Positions 50,610 to 63,782 of a DNA stretch of 64,000 nt are shown here, piece by piece; the first letter of the stretch is position 1; every line of letters begins with the position of its first letter. This DNA comes from Streptomyces sp. NBC_01268 (GTDB lineage: Bacteria; Actinomycetota; Actinomycetes; Streptomycetales; Streptomycetaceae): contig NZ_CP108454.1 of assembly GCF_036240795.1 (NCBI RefSeq), positions 4,774,001 through 4,838,000 of the forward strand, read 5' to 3'. The notes below the pieces were generated by a model. That model made no database searches, was not told the origin of the DNA, and worked only from the letters and a program-made list of their open reading frames with translations. The translations under genes and the position numbers were made by a program.

Positions 50610-51104
50610 GGGTACAACCGCTATCAGGGCTTCACGGTTCCCTTCAAGAAACGTGGGTTGCGCCACAGTTACGTTCGGAACCTTTGAATCCGCTTCCCTG
50701 GCACCCTTATTGACGCCGTAACGGGCAAAACGGTCACGCCTCAATCGGGCCTTGATCATGGGTTTTCAATGAAAAGTCCGAATTGCCCGTCACTTACCAC
50801 CTCTTCACCTCGATGGCCAAGCCCCGTTCTTCCCGGCCGGTTCCCGATGTGGCGCAGGTCACACCCGAGCTCGTGAACGCGTGCACACGTCCACCGCGGT
50901 ACGCCGAGCCCCCCGACCGGGCGACAGGCGGTTCCTTTATCACTCGTACGCGTCTCGCTGCCAATTTGCCTGTACCGCCCAACTCTTGATAGTGCGACAC
51001 CCCCTCCGACCAGCGATTTCCGGTACGGATGTCACATCTGGTGATCACCTGGGCGCTTCGAGTGGCAAGATCACCGCTCATCCGACTTCATGATCCTTCG
51101 TCAG
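50610..51104. other. Gene-free region between the NlpC/P60 gene and the nuo promoter
   Basis: About 500 bp without a convincing gene. It is noticeably less GC-rich than its surroundings around 50640-50790, which fits the promoter and leader of the NlpC/P60 gene (minus strand), but I cannot place the start site. The + strand end contains two GATCAC motifs (51042-51047 and 51069-51074) that belong to the nuo control region. Confidence 0.5.
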
Positions 51105-51170
51105 GTGGTGGAGATCACAAAGTCGTTGCTGCACCCCGTGTCGCAGATCACAGAGGGGCGGGCTTAAGAT
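51105..51170 (+). promoter_or_regulatory. nuo promoter with paired GTG-N8-CAC (Crp-like) sites
   Basis: Two similar sites, GTGGTGGAGATCAC (51105-51118) and GTGTCGCAGATCAC (51138-51151), fit GTG-N8-CAC, the spacing of the Streptomyces Crp motif, though the G expected before the last N-CAC is A. Their centres are 33 bp apart, three DNA turns. A -10-like TAAGAT lies at 51165-51170 with no good -35, which suits an activated promoter. The motif AGATCAC also occurs at 51068-51074. Confidence 0.5.
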
Positions 51171-51185
51171 GCGGGGCAGTCGGGC

Positions 51186-51203
51186 TTGTGAACTGCCTCA
51201 CAT
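51186..51203. promoter_or_regulatory. Rex operator candidate at the nuo promoter
   Basis: TTGTGAACTGCCTCACAT matches the Rex operator TTGTGAAN4TTCACAA at 12 of 14 defined positions. It lies 16 bp after the -10-like element, near the expected transcription start and 78 bp before nuoA. Rex represses respiratory genes when NADH is low and lets go when NADH/NAD is high; nuo control by Rex is known in Streptomyces. Confidence 0.7.
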
Positions 51204-51280
51204 GGGAGCGATCTTCCGTGTCGCGGCGCAGGCCGACAGTGCGGTCCAACGGTCAAGGACGACTGGAAGGAGCGAGGAGC

Positions 51281-51640
51281 GTGAATGCGTACGCGCCCGT
51301 CCTCGTGCTCGGTGCCCTGGGTGCGGGGTTTGCGATCTTCTCCGTGGTCATGGCCACGCTAATCGGGCCAAAGCGGTACAACAGGGCAAAACTTGAGGCC
51401 TACGAGTGCGGCATCGAACCGACGCCCACTCCGGCCGGAGGCGGCCGCTTCCCGATCAAGTACTACCTGACGGCGATGCTCTTCATCGTCTTCGACATCG
51501 AGATCGTCTTCCTCTACCCCTGGGCCGTCACCTTCGACGCCCTGGGGCTTTTCGGGCTCGTGGAGATGCTGCTCTTCGTGCTCACCGTCTTCGTCGCCTA
51601 CGCCTACGTGTGGCGGCGCGGCGGCCTGGAATGGGACTGA
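51281..51640 (+). CDS. nuoA: NADH-quinone oxidoreductase subunit A
   Basis: A 119-residue membrane subunit with three helices. The loop after helix 1 contains YECGIEPTPTPAGGGRFPIK, with the conserved Cys near the quinone-tunnel entrance, and helix 2 is MLFIVFDIEIVFLYPWAV, the family's best signature. NuoA belongs to the membrane arm next to NuoH and helps close the quinone site. GTG at 51281 follows GGAAGGAGCGAGGAG. It is the first gene of nuoA-M; the gap to nuoB is 17 bp. Confidence 0.96.
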   Translation: MNAYAPVLVLGALGAGFAIFSVVMATLIGPKRYNRAKLEAYECGIEPTPTPAGGGRFPIKYYLTAMLFIVFDIEIVFLYPWAVTFDALGLFGLVEMLLFVLTVFVAYAYVWRRGGLEWD

Positions 51641-51657
51641 GGGGCTGAGGAGCACCC

Positions 51658-52212
51658 ATGGGACTCGAAGAGAAGCTGCCCAGCGGTTTTCTGCTGACGA
51701 CCGTCGAACAGGCCGCGGGCTGGGTCCGGAAGGCCTCCGTCTTCCCCGCGACCTTCGGCCTCGCCTGCTGCGCCATCGAGATGATGACGACCGGCGCAGG
51801 CCGCTACGACCTGGCCCGCTTCGGGATGGAGGTCTTCCGCGGCTCCCCGCGCCAGGCCGACCTGATGATCGTGGCCGGCCGCGTCAGCCAGAAGATGGCG
51901 CCCGTCCTGCGGCAGGTCTACGACCAGATGCCGAACCCCAAGTGGGTCATCTCCATGGGGGTTTGCGCGTCTTCGGGCGGAATGTTCAACAATTACGCGA
52001 TTGTGCAGGGCGTTGACCACATTGTTCCGGTTGACATCTATTTGCCGGGTTGCCCGCCGCGCCCGGAGATGCTGGTGGACGCGATCCTCAAGCTCCACCA
52101 GAAGATCCAGAACTCCAAGCTGGGCGTGAACGCCCAGGAAGCGGCCCGCGAGGCGGAGGAGGCGGCGCTCAAGGCGCTGCCCACGATCGAGATGAAGGGT
52201 CTGCTCCGGTGA
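51658..52212 (+). CDS. nuoB: NADH-quinone oxidoreductase subunit B
   Basis: A 184-residue subunit carrying cluster N2, the last [4Fe-4S] before quinone. The ligands are the tandem Cys in LACCAIEMM, the Cys in [12 protein letters not shown] and the one in PGCPPRPEM. It sits in the connecting arm with NuoD. The C-terminal tail ([18 protein letters not shown]) is charged. ATG at 51658; the stop overlaps the nuoC start by 4 bases (GTGA). Confidence 0.96.
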   Translation: MGLEEKLPSGFLLTTVEQAAGWVRKASVFPATFGLACCAIEMMTTGAGRYDLARFGMEVFRGSPRQADLMIVAGRVSQKMAPVLRQVYDQMPNPKWVISMGVCASSGGMFNNYAIVQGVDHIVPVDIYLPGCPPRPEMLVDAILKLHQKIQNSKLGVNAQEAAREAEEAALKALPTIEMKGLLR

Positions 52213-52936
52213 GCGACGAGACACCCAATCCCGAGAAGGAGCTCAGCGAGCAGAACCTCCCGGGACAGCGCGGCGAGCACGGGGAGGAGGTCCGCGTCCA
52301 GCGCGGCATGTTCGGCGCGAACAACGGCGGCGACACCTCCGGCTACGGCGGCCTGGTCCGCTCGGTGCGCCTGCCCGGACCGGCCTCCCGCCCGTACGGC
52401 GGCTGGTTCGACGAGGTCGCCGACGAACTCGAGGGCGCCCTGGAGGAGCAGGGACTGCTCCCGGAGAACGCCATCGAGAGGACGGTCGTCGACCGCGGCG
52501 AGCTCACCTTCCACATCGAGCGCGAACACCTGGTCCGGGTCGCCCGCACCCTGCGCGACGACCCCGCCCTGCGCTTCGAACTGTGCACCGGCGTCTCCGG
52601 CGTCCACTACCCGGGCGACAAGGGCCGCGAGCTGCACGCCGTCTACCACCTGCGCTCGCTCACCCACGGCCGGCTGCTGCGCCTGGAGGTCTCGGCCTCC
52701 GAGGGCGACCCGCGCATCCCGTCGCTGGTCCCGGTCTACCCGACCAACGACTGGCACGAGCGCGAGACGTACGACTTCTTCGGCATCGTCTTCGACGGCC
52801 ACCCCGCCCTCACCCGGATCATGATGCCGGACGACTGGCCGGGCCACCCGCAGCGCAAGGACTACCCCCTCGGCGGCATCGCCGTCGAGTACAAGGGCGC
52901 CCAGATCCCGGCTCCGGACCAGCGGAGGTCGTACTC

Positions 52937-52940
<4 letters not shown>
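52209..52940 (+). CDS. nuoC: NADH-quinone oxidoreductase subunit C
   Basis: A 243-residue soluble connecting-arm subunit (30-kDa type), without cofactor. The conserved C-terminal signature is [20 protein letters not shown] then [20 protein letters not shown]. The N-terminal 50 residues are an acidic extension usual in actinobacteria. In some bacteria NuoC is fused to NuoD; here they are separate. Both ends overlap neighbours by 4 bases. Confidence 0.95.
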
Positions 52941-54255
<1,315 letters not shown>

Positions 54256-54259
<4 letters not shown>

Positions 54260-54998
54260 CGGACGGACACACCAGTCTCGGGATGCCCCAGCTGCCCGCG
54301 CCCGACTACCCCGCCGAGGTCCGCGCCCGGCTGGAACAGGACGCGAAGGCGATCATCGACCGCTACCCGGGGTCCCGCTCCGCGCTCCTGCCGATGCTGC
54401 ACCTCGTGCAGTCGGAGGAGGGCCACGTCACCCGGACCGGCATGCGCTTCTGTGCCGAGACGCTCGGCCTGACCACCGCCGAGGTCACCGCGGTCGCCAC
54501 GTTCTACACGATGTACCGGCGCAAGCCCTCGGGCGACTACCAGGTCGGCGTCTGCACCAACACGCTGTGCGCCGTCATGGGCGGCGACGCCATCTTCGAG
54601 GAGCTCAAGGAGCACCTCGGCGTCGGCAACGACGAGACGACCGCCGACGGCAAGGTCACCCTCGAACACATCGAGTGCAACGCGGCCTGCGACTTCGCGC
54701 CCGTCGTGATGGTCAACTGGGAGTTCTTCGACAACCAGACGCCCGACTCCGCCAAGCGGCTCGTCGACGACCTGCTGGCCGGGCGTCCCGTCGCCCCCAC
54801 CCGCGGAGCGCCGCTGTGCACGTTCAAGGAGACCGCGCGGATCCTCGCGGGCTTCCCCGACGAGCGCGAGGGCGCCGTCGAGGCCACCGGGGGCGCCGGC
54901 CCCGCCTCGCTCGTCGGTCTGCGCCTGGCCAAGGGGGAGACCCCCCAGCACCGGATCGTCCACCCGCGTGGCGAGGCGGCCAGTGAGGAGGGGGAGTG

Positions 54999-54999
<1 letters not shown>
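54256..54999 (+). CDS. nuoE: NADH-quinone oxidoreductase subunit E
   Basis: A 247-residue peripheral subunit binding the [2Fe-2S] cluster N1a. The ligands are CTNTLC and CNAACD, separated by about 35 residues, in the thioredoxin-like fold. The N-terminal helices ([18 protein letters not shown]) match the family. A tail of about 60 residues after the fold is longer than in E. coli NuoE, as usual in actinobacteria. It is coupled to nuoD by ATGA and to nuoF. Confidence 0.95.
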
Positions 55000-56344
<1,345 letters not shown>

Positions 56345-56348
<4 letters not shown>

Positions 56349-58825
56349 CAGTCACCACGTCCGCCCCCTCCGGGGGTGGTGCGGCGGTCCCGCCGGAGGA
56401 CCTCGTCACGCTGACCATCGACGGCATCGAGATCTCCGTCCCCAAGGGGACCCTGGTGATCCGGGCCGCCGAGCAGCTCGGCATCGAGATCCCCCGCTTC
56501 TGCGACCACCCGCTCCTCGACCCGGCCGGCGCCTGCCGCCAGTGCATCGTCGAGGTCGAGGGCCAGCGCAAGCCCATGGCGTCCTGCACCATCACCTGCA
56601 CCGACGGCATGGTGGTCCGGTCGCAGCTGACCTCGCCGGTCGCCGAGAAGGCCCAGCACGGCGTGATGGAGCTGCTGCTCATCAACCACCCGCTGGACTG
56701 CCCGGTCTGCGACAAGGGCGGCGAGTGCCCGCTGCAGAACCAGGCCATGTCCCACGGGCAGTCCGAGTCCCGCTTCGAGGGGAAGAAGCGGACCTACGAG
56801 AAGCCGGTCGCCATCTCCACCCAGGTGCTGCTCGACCGCGAGCGCTGCGTGCTCTGCGCGCGCTGCACCCGCTTCTCCAACCAGGTCGCCGGCGACCCGA
56901 TGATCGAGCTGCTGGAGCGTGGCGCGCTCCAGCAGGTCGGCACCGGCGAGGGCGACCCCTTCGAGTCGTACTTCTCCGGCAACACCATCCAGATCTGCCC
57001 GGTCGGCGCGCTGACCTCGGCCGCCTACCGCTTCCGCTCGCGCCCCTTCGACCTCGTGTCGACGCCGAGCGTCTGCGAGCACTGCGCCGGCGGCTGCGCG
57101 ACCCGCACCGACCACCGCCGCGGCAAGGTCATGCGGCGGCTCGCCGCCGAGGACCCCGAGGTCAACGAGGAGTGGGTCTGCGACAAGGGGCGGTTCGGCT
57201 TCCGGTACGCGCAGCAGCGCGACCGGCTGACCACCCCGCTGGTCCGCAACCCCGAGACCGGCGTGCTGGAGGCGGCCTCCTGGCCCGAGGCGCTCGAAGC
57301 CGCGGCCCGCGGGCTCGTGCGCGGGCGCACCGGCGTCCTGGCCGGCGGCCGGCTGACCGTCGAGGACGCCTACGCCTACGCCAAGTTCGCCCGGGTCGCC
57401 CTCGACACCAACGACGTCGACTTCCGGGCCCGCGTCCACTCCGGCGAGGAGGCCGACTTCCTCGCCTCCGCCGTCGCCGGACGCGGCCGCGACCTGGACG
57501 GCAGGGGCGTCACGTACACCTCGCTGGAAGCCGCGCCCGCCGTGCTCCTCGTCGGCCTGGAGTCCGAGGAGGAGGCCCCCGGCGTCTTCCTGCGGCTGCG
57601 CAAGGCCTGGAAGAAGAAGGGCCAGCGGACCTACGCGGTCGCCGCGTTCGCCACCCGCGGCCTGGAGAAGACCGGCGGCACCCTGCTCGCCGCCGCCCCC
57701 GGCACCGAGACCGAGTGGCTCGACGCCCTCACCTCCCGGGTCGGGCTCTCCGCCGACGGGCTCGCCGCGGCGGAGGCGCTGCGCCAGGACGGCGCCGTCA
57801 TCGCCGTCGGCGAGCGGCTCGCCGGAGTGCCCGGGGCGCTCACCGCCGCCCTGCGCGCCGCGACCGCCACCGGCGCCACGCTGGTGTGGATCCCGCGCCG
57901 GGCCGGAGAGCGCGGCGCCGTCGAGGCGGGCGCCATCCCGGCGCTGCTGCCCGGCGGTCGGCCCGTGACCGACCCGCGCGCCCGGGAGGAGGTCGCCGAG
58001 GTCTGGGGCGTCCGCGAACTCCCGCACGGCTACGGCCGCGACACCGGCCAGATCGTCGAGGCCGCCGCCACCGGCGAACTCGGCGCGCTGCTCGTCGGCG
58101 GCGTCGACGTCGACGACCTGCCCGATCCGGCCCGCGCCCGCGAGGCCCTCGACGCGGCCTTCGTGGTCTCGCTCGAACTGCGGCCCGGCGCGGTCACCGA
58201 GCGCGCCGACGTGATCCTGCCGGTCGCCGCGGTCGCCGAGAAGGCCGGCACCTTCCTCAACTGGGAGGGCCGCGCCCGGCTGTTCGAAGCCGCGCTCAAG
58301 CCGGAGCAGATGACCCGGACGCTGCCGCCCGCCGACGCCCGCGTGCTGCACATGCTGGCCGACGCCATGGACGCCCACCTCGCCCTGCCGGACCTGCGTT
58401 CCGTACGGCGCGAGCTGGACCGGCTCGGCGGCTGGACCGGCGAGCGGGCCACCGAGCCCGCCGAGCCCGGCCAGTCCGCCGCGCGCCCGGGCGAGGGCGA
58501 GGCCGTCCTCGCCGGACACCGGATGCTGCTCGACCTCGGGCGCCTCCAGGAGGGCGACACGGCACTGGCCGGCACCCGGCACGCCGCCGTCGCCCGGCTC
58601 TCCGCCGGCACCGCCGCCGCCACCGGCGTCAAGGACGGCGACACCCTCGAAGTCACCGGGCCCGCGGGCGCGGTCCGCTTCCCCCTCCAGGTCACCGAGA
58701 TGCCCGACCGGGTGGTCTGGCTCCCGCTGAACTCGGCCGGCCACGGCGTCCTCGCCGGCACCGGCTCCCGCCCCGGCGACCTGGTCCGCATCGGCCCGGC
58801 CACCCTCACGGAGGTGGAGGCATGA
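56345..58825 (+). CDS. nuoG: NADH-quinone oxidoreductase subunit G
   Basis: An 826-residue subunit with a ferredoxin-like N-terminus and a molybdopterin-oxidoreductase-like body without visible cofactor role. [19 protein letters not shown] holds the [2Fe-2S] ligands. [17 protein letters not shown] and [13 protein letters not shown] hold two [4Fe-4S] sites. [14 protein letters not shown] plus VCDKGRF holds the extra cluster N7. The C-terminal half is Ala-rich and more variable. ATG at 56345 overlaps nuoF (ATGA). Confidence 0.95.
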
Positions 58826-60186
58826 ACACGCTCCTCGCCGCCGAAGACCTGTCCCTGTTCGGGCGCGACCCCTGGTGGCTCGTCCTCGTCAAGGCGGTCT
58901 TCTGCTTCGCGTTCCTGATGGTGACCGTGCTCTTCTCCATCGTGTGGGAGCGCAAGGTCGTCGCCTGGATGCAGCTGCGCATCGGCCCCAACCGGCACGG
59001 CCCCTGGGGCATGCTCCAGTCGCTCGCCGACGGCATCAAGCTGATGCTGAAGGAAGACGTCATCGTCAAGCGGGCCGACAAGGTCGTCTACGTCCTCGCT
59101 CCGATCATCGCCGCCATCCCGGCCTTCATGGCCATCGCGGTGATCCCCTTCGGCCCGGCCGGCAACGAGGTGTCGATCTTCGGCCAGCGCACCACGATGC
59201 AGCTGACCGACCTGCCGATCGCGATGCTCTACATCCTCGCGGTCGCCTCCGTCGGCATCTACGGCATCGTGCTCGCCGGCTGGTCCTCCGGCTCCACGTA
59301 CCCGCTGCTCGGCGGACTGCGCTCGGCCGCCCAGATGATCTCGTACGAGATCGCCATGGGCGCCGCGTTCGCCTCCGTCTTCCTCTACTCCGGGTCGATG
59401 TCGACCTCGACGATCGTGGAGGCGCAGGCCGACCGCTGGTACATCGTGCTGCTGCCGGTCTCCTTCATCATCTACATCGTCACCATGGTGGGCGAGACCA
59501 ACCGCGCCCCCTTCGACATGCCGGAGTCCGAGGGCGACCTGGTCGGCGGCTTCAACACCGAGTACTCGTCCATCAAGTTCGCGCTCTTCATGCTCGCCGA
59601 GTACGTGAACATGGTGACCGTCTCGGCCGTCTCCGTGACCCTGTTCCTGGGCGGCTGGCGCGCCCCCTGGCCGATCTCCGGCTTCTGGGAGGGCGCCAAC
59701 CACGGCTGGTGGCCGATGCTCTGGTTCGTCCTCAAGGTCCAGCTGCTGCTCTTCTTCTTCATCTGGCTGCGCGGCACGCTGCCCCGCGTCCGCTACGACC
59801 AGCTGATGAAGCTGGGCTGGAAGGTGCTCCTGCCGGTCTCCGTGGTCTGGCTGATGCTGGTCGCCACCGTCCGGGCGCTGCGCAACGAGAACTACGACTT
59901 CCAGACCATCGTGCTGTACGTCGCCGGGGCCGTCCTCGGAGTGCTGCTGCTCTCCTTCGTCTTCGACGTCTTCCGCGACAAGAAGGGCAAGGCGGCCGCG
60001 GACGCGGAGGCCGCGGAGACCGGCTCGTTCGACCCGATGGCGGGCGGCTTCCCCGTACCGCCCAAGCCGGGGCAGTCCCTGCCGGCCGTACCGCGGCGCA
60101 GGCCCCGCCACGAGCGGGAGCTGATCGTCAGCGGCGGCGCCGATACCGCGACCGCGAGTGAGGGAAAGGAGACGGACGGTGTCTGA
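58822..60186 (+). CDS. nuoH: NADH-quinone oxidoreductase subunit H
   Basis: A 454-residue membrane subunit with about 8 helices that forms the quinone entry and the first proton path. [20 protein letters not shown] and [20 protein letters not shown], followed by [19 protein letters not shown], are the signatures. A cytoplasmic tail of about 80 residues after the last helix, rich in Ala, Pro and Arg, is an actinobacterial addition. ATG at 58822 overlaps nuoG (ATGA). Confidence 0.96.
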   Translation: MNTLLAAEDLSLFGRDPWWLVLVKAVFCFAFLMVTVLFSIVWERKVVAWMQLRIGPNRHGPWGMLQSLADGIKLMLKEDVIVKRADKVVYVLAPIIAAIPAFMAIAVIPFGPAGNEVSIFGQRTTMQLTDLPIAMLYILAVASVGIYGIVLAGWSSGSTYPLLGGLRSAAQMISYEIAMGAAFASVFLYSGSMSTSTIVEAQADRWYIVLLPVSFIIYIVTMVGETNRAPFDMPESEGDLVGGFNTEYSSIKFALFMLAEYVNMVTVSAVSVTLFLGGWRAPWPISGFWEGANHGWWPMLWFVLKVQLLLFFFIWLRGTLPRVRYDQLMKLGWKVLLPVSVVWLMLVATVRALRNENYDFQTIVLYVAGAVLGVLLLSFVFDVFRDKKGKAAADAEAAETGSFDPMAGGFPVPPKPGQSLPAVPRRRPRHERELIVSGGADTATASEGKETDGV

Positions 60187-60757
60187 CTTCCAGAATCCGG
60201 TGGCCGGCTTCGGCGTGACCTTCAAGGCCATGTTCAAGAAGCGGCTGACCGAGCAGTACCCGGAGCAGCCGAAGACGACGGCGCCCCGCTTCCACGGCCG
60301 GCACCAGCTCAACCGTCACCCCGACGGTCTGGAGAAGTGCGTCGGCTGCGAGCTGTGCGCCTGGGCCTGCCCCGCCGACGCCATCTACGTGGAGGGCGCC
60401 GACAACACCGAGGAGGAGCGCTACTCCCCGGGCGAGCGCTACGGCCGCGTCTACCAGATCAACTACGCCCGCTGCATCCTGTGCGGGCTGTGCATCGAGG
60501 CGTGCCCCACGCGCGCGCTGACGATGACCAACGAGTTCGAACTGGCCGACTCCTCCCGCGAGAACCTGATCTACACCAAGGAGCAGCTGCTCGCGGGCCT
60601 GGAAGACACCATGGTCGACACCCCGCACGCCATCTTCCCGGGCATGGACGAGCAGGACTACTACCGGGGCCTGGTCACCGAGGCCGCGCCCGGCACCGTC
60701 CCCCAGATCGCCGTGTCCAAGGGCGAGAAGGGCGAGCCGGAGGGGGCGGACGCATGA
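60179..60757 (+). CDS. nuoI: NADH-quinone oxidoreductase subunit I
   Basis: A 192-residue ferredoxin-like subunit with clusters N6a and N6b. The two CxxCxxCxxxCP motifs are [12 protein letters not shown] and [12 protein letters not shown]. It links NuoG to NuoB in the connecting arm. GTG at 60179 is the start, 7 bases after GGAG, and overlaps the nuoH end by 8 bases. The last 35 residues are a variable tail. Confidence 0.95.
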   Translation: MSDFQNPVAGFGVTFKAMFKKRLTEQYPEQPKTTAPRFHGRHQLNRHPDGLEKCVGCELCAWACPADAIYVEGADNTEEERYSPGERYGRVYQINYARCILCGLCIEACPTRALTMTNEFELADSSRENLIYTKEQLLAGLEDTMVDTPHAIFPGMDEQDYYRGLVTEAAPGTVPQIAVSKGEKGEPEGADA

Positions 60758-61575
60758 GCGTGACCCTCGCCTCCTACACGACCTCCACGGGTGAGGCCCT
60801 CCAGTTCTGGGTGCTCGGCACGATCGCCGTCATCGGCGCGCTGTGCACGATCCTCATGAGGCGGGCCGTGCACTCCGCGCTCTGCCTCGCCGGGACCATG
60901 ATCATCCTGGCGGTCTTCTACCTCGCCAACGGCGCCTACTTCCTCGGCATCGTCCAGATCGTCGTCTACACCGGCGCGATCATGATGCTCTTCCTCTTCG
61001 TCGTCATGCTGGTCGGTGTCACCGCCGCGGACTCGCTGAAGGAGACCATCAAGGGACAGCGCTGGTGGGCCGCCCTGTGCGGACTCGGCTTCGGCGTCCT
61101 GCTGTTCGCCGGCATCGGCCACGCCTCGCTCACCGAGTTCAACGGCCTGGGCACCGCCAACACCGCCTCCGGCGGGAACGTCGAGGGCCTCGCCGCCCTG
61201 ATCTTCACCACGTACGTGTTCGCCTTCGAGATCACCGGCGCGCTGCTCATCACCGCGGCCCTCGGCGCGATGGTGCTCACCCACCGCGAGCGCACCGAAC
61301 GCGCCCGCACCCAGCGCGAGCTGGCCGAGCAGCGCGTGCGCGAGGGCAAGCACCTCCCGCCGCTGCCCGCCCCCGGCGTCTACGCCCGGCACAACGCGGT
61401 GGACATCGCGGGCCTGCTGCCGGACGGCACCCCGGCCGAGCTGAGCGTCATGCAGACCCTGCGCAAGCGGGGCCAGATCCGGGACGTGTCGAACGAGGCG
61501 CTCGCCGACCTCAAGGCCCTCGAACAGCGCTCCGAGGAGCGGCTGGGCCGGGACGCAGAGGAGGCTTCGCGGTGA
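60754..61575 (+). CDS. nuoJ: NADH-quinone oxidoreductase subunit J
   Basis: A 273-residue membrane subunit with five helices. [20 protein letters not shown] is the family signature, including the pi-bulge helix 3 thought to open and close during proton pumping. The last 80 residues after helix 5 ([20 protein letters not shown] onward) are a cytoplasmic charged tail, longer than in E. coli. It overlaps nuoI (ATGA) and nuoK (GTGA). Confidence 0.95.
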   Translation: MSVTLASYTTSTGEALQFWVLGTIAVIGALCTILMRRAVHSALCLAGTMIILAVFYLANGAYFLGIVQIVVYTGAIMMLFLFVVMLVGVTAADSLKETIKGQRWWAALCGLGFGVLLFAGIGHASLTEFNGLGTANTASGGNVEGLAALIFTTYVFAFEITGALLITAALGAMVLTHRERTERARTQRELAEQRVREGKHLPPLPAPGVYARHNAVDIAGLLPDGTPAELSVMQTLRKRGQIRDVSNEALADLKALEQRSEERLGRDAEEASR

Positions 61576-61871
61576 ATCCCGTCAACTATCTCTATCTCTC
61601 CGCGCTGTTGTTCACCATCGGCGCGGTGGGCGTGCTCATCCGGCGCAACGCGATCGTGCTCTTCATGTGCGTCGAGCTGATGCTCAACGCCTGCAACCTC
61701 GCGTTCGTCACCTTCTCCCGCATGCACGGCAACCTCGACGGCCAGGTCATCGCCTTCTTCACGATGGTCGTGGCCGCCGCGGAGGTCGTCGTCGGACTCG
61801 CGATCATCGTGTCCGTCTTCCGTGCCCGCCATTCGGCCTCGGTCGACGACGCCAGCCTGATGAAGCTGTGA
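61572..61871 (+). CDS. nuoK: NADH-quinone oxidoreductase subunit K
   Basis: A 99-residue, three-helix membrane subunit, related to Mrp[21 protein letters not shown] contains the conserved Glu in helix 2, and [19 protein letters not shown] the second Glu in helix 3; both belong to the proton path. GTG at 61572 overlaps nuoJ. A 10-bp gap leads to nuoL. Confidence 0.96.
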   Translation: MNPVNYLYLSALLFTIGAVGVLIRRNAIVLFMCVELMLNACNLAFVTFSRMHGNLDGQVIAFFTMVVAAAEVVVGLAIIVSVFRARHSASVDDASLMKL

Positions 61872-61881
61872 GGGGCTGACC

Positions 61882-63777
61882 GTGGACAACCTCATTGCGC
61901 TGCTCATCGCGGCGCCCCTGCTCGGAGCCGCCGTCCTGCTGTGCGGCGGCCGGCGGCTCGACAAGACCGGGCACTGGCTCGGCACCGTGCTCGCCGCCGT
62001 CTCCTTCGCCATCGGCGTGGTCCTCTTCGCCGACATGCTCTCCAAGAGCGCCGACGACCGGGCCCTGCACCAGACCCTGTACACCTGGATCCCGGTCGAG
62101 GGCTTCCAGGCGGACATCGCCTTCCAGCTCGACCAGCTGTCGATGACCTTCGTGCTCCTCATCACCGGGGTCGGCACGCTCATCCACGTCTACTCGATCG
62201 GGTACATGGAGCACGACGAGCGGCGCCGTCGCTTCTTCGGCTACCTCAACCTGTTCGTCGCGGCGATGCTGCTGCTGGTCCTCGCCGACAACTACCTGCT
62301 GCTCTACTTCGGCTGGGAGGGCGTCGGCCTCGCCTCCTACCTCCTGATCGGCTTCTGGCAGCACAAGCCCAGCGCGGCCACCGCCGCCAAGAAGGCCTTC
62401 CTGGTCAACCGGGTCGGCGACATGGGCCTGTCGATCGCGATCATGCTGATGTTCACCACCTTCGGGACCTTCGCCTTCGGGCCGGTCCTGGCGGCGACCG
62501 GCGAGGCCTCCGAGGGCAAGCTCACCGCGATCGGCCTGATGCTGCTCCTCGCGGCCTGCGGCAAGTCCGCCCAGGTGCCGCTGCAGTCCTGGCTCGGCGA
62601 CGCGATGGAGGGCCCGACCCCGGTCTCGGCCCTCATCCACGCCGCGACCATGGTCACCGCCGGCGTCTACCTGATCGTCCGCTCCGCCGACATCTTCAAC
62701 GCCGCCCCCGACGCCCAGCTCGTCGTCACCGTGGTCGGCGCCGTCACGCTCCTCTTCGGTGCGATCGTCGGTTGCGCGAAGGACGACATCAAGAAGGCGC
62801 TCGCCGGTTCGACGATGTCGCAGATCGGCTACATGATCCTGGCGGCCGGCCTCGGCCCCATCGGCTACGCCTTCGCGATCATGCACCTGGTGACGCACGG
62901 CTTCTTCAAGGCCGGGCTCTTCCTCGGCGCCGGTTCGGTCATGCACGGCATGAACGACGAGGTGGACATGCGCCGCTACGGCGGCCTGCGGAAGTACATG
63001 CCGGTCACCTTCGTCACCTTCGGCCTCGGCTACCTCGCGATCATCGGCTTCCCCGGCCTGTCCGGCTTCTTCTCCAAGGACAAGATCATCGAGGCGGCCT
63101 TCGCCAAGGGCGGCACCGAGGGCTGGATCCTGGGCGCGGTCACCCTGCTGGGCGCCGCCATCACCGCGTACTACATGACCCGCGTGATGTTCATGACCTT
63201 CTTCGGCGAGAAGCGCTGGCAGCCCGACGAGAAGGGCGAGCTGCCGCACCCGCACGAGTCGCCGAAGTCCATGACGGTCCCGATGGTCCTGCTCGCCTTC
63301 GGCTCGGTCTTCGCCGGCGGCCTCTTCGGGATCGGCGACCGCTTCGTGAAGTGGCTGGAGCCCGTCACCTCCTTCGAGCACGGCCACCCGCCGATCAGCG
63401 CCGGGGCGATCACCACCGCCACCGTCGCCGTGATGCTGCTGGGCGTCGGCCTCGCCTACCTCCAGTACGGACGCCGGCCCGTCCCGGTCGTCGCCCCGCG
63501 CGGCTCGCTGCTCACCCGGGCCGCCCGCCGCGACCTCCTCCAGGACGACTTCAACCACGTCGTCTTCGTCCGGGGCGGCACGCACCTCACCCGCTCCCTG
63601 GTCTACGTCGACCACAGCCTCGTCGACGGGGTGGTCAACGGCACCGCGGCCTCGGTCGGCGGGCTGTCCGGCCGGCTCCGCAAGCTGCAGAACGGCTATG
63701 CCCGGTCGTACGCGGTCTCCATGTTCGGAGGTGTGGCGGTGCTCATCGCCGCGACCCTGCTGATGAGGGCGGTGTAA
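61882..63777 (+). CDS. nuoL: NADH-quinone oxidoreductase subunit L
   Basis: A 631-residue antiporter-like subunit at the far end of the membrane arm, with about 16 helices including the long lateral helix. [18 protein letters not shown] holds the helix-5 Glu, [20 protein letters not shown] and [15 protein letters not shown] hold the conserved Pro, His and Lys region, and [20 protein letters not shown] starts the C-terminal part. It pumps one proton. GTG at 61882 follows GAGGGGCTG. Confidence 0.95.
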   Translation: MDNLIALLIAAPLLGAAVLLCGGRRLDKTGHWLGTVLAAVSFAIGVVLFADMLSKSADDRALHQTLYTWIPVEGFQADIAFQLDQLSMTFVLLITGVGTLIHVYSIGYMEHDERRRRFFGYLNLFVAAMLLLVLADNYLLLYFGWEGVGLASYLLIGFWQHKPSAATAAKKAFLVNRVGDMGLSIAIMLMFTTFGTFAFGPVLAATGEASEGKLTAIGLMLLLAACGKSAQVPLQSWLGDAMEGPTPVSALIHAATMVTAGVYLIVRSADIFNAAPDAQLVVTVVGAVTLLFGAIVGCAKDDIKKALAGSTMSQIGYMILAAGLGPIGYAFAIMHLVTHGFFKAGLFLGAGSVMHGMNDEVDMRRYGGLRKYMPVTFVTFGLGYLAIIGFPGLSGFFSKDKIIEAAFAKGGTEGWILGAVTLLGAAITAYYMTRVMFMTFFGEKRWQPDEKGELPHPHESPKSMTVPMVLLAFGSVFAGGLFGIGDRFVKWLEPVTSFEHGHPPISAGAITTATVAVMLLGVGLAYLQYGRRPVPVVAPRGSLLTRAARRDLLQDDFNHVVFVRGGTHLTRSLVYVDHSLVDGVVNGTAASVGGLSGRLRKLQNGYARSYAVSMFGGVAVLIAATLLMRAV

Positions 63778-63782
63778 CGCTC

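Noticed and set aside
50610..51000. c-di-AMP (ydaO) riboswitch in the leader of the NlpC/P60 gene
   Set aside because: Such switches control wall hydrolases in Streptomyces, but I could not find the conserved ydaO core in the minus-strand leader. A covariance-model search would decide.
50794..51081. Minus-strand frame of 95 codons in the nuo/NlpC gap
   Set aside because: No ribosome binding site, no family resemblance, and it covers promoter-like sequence; treated as chance.
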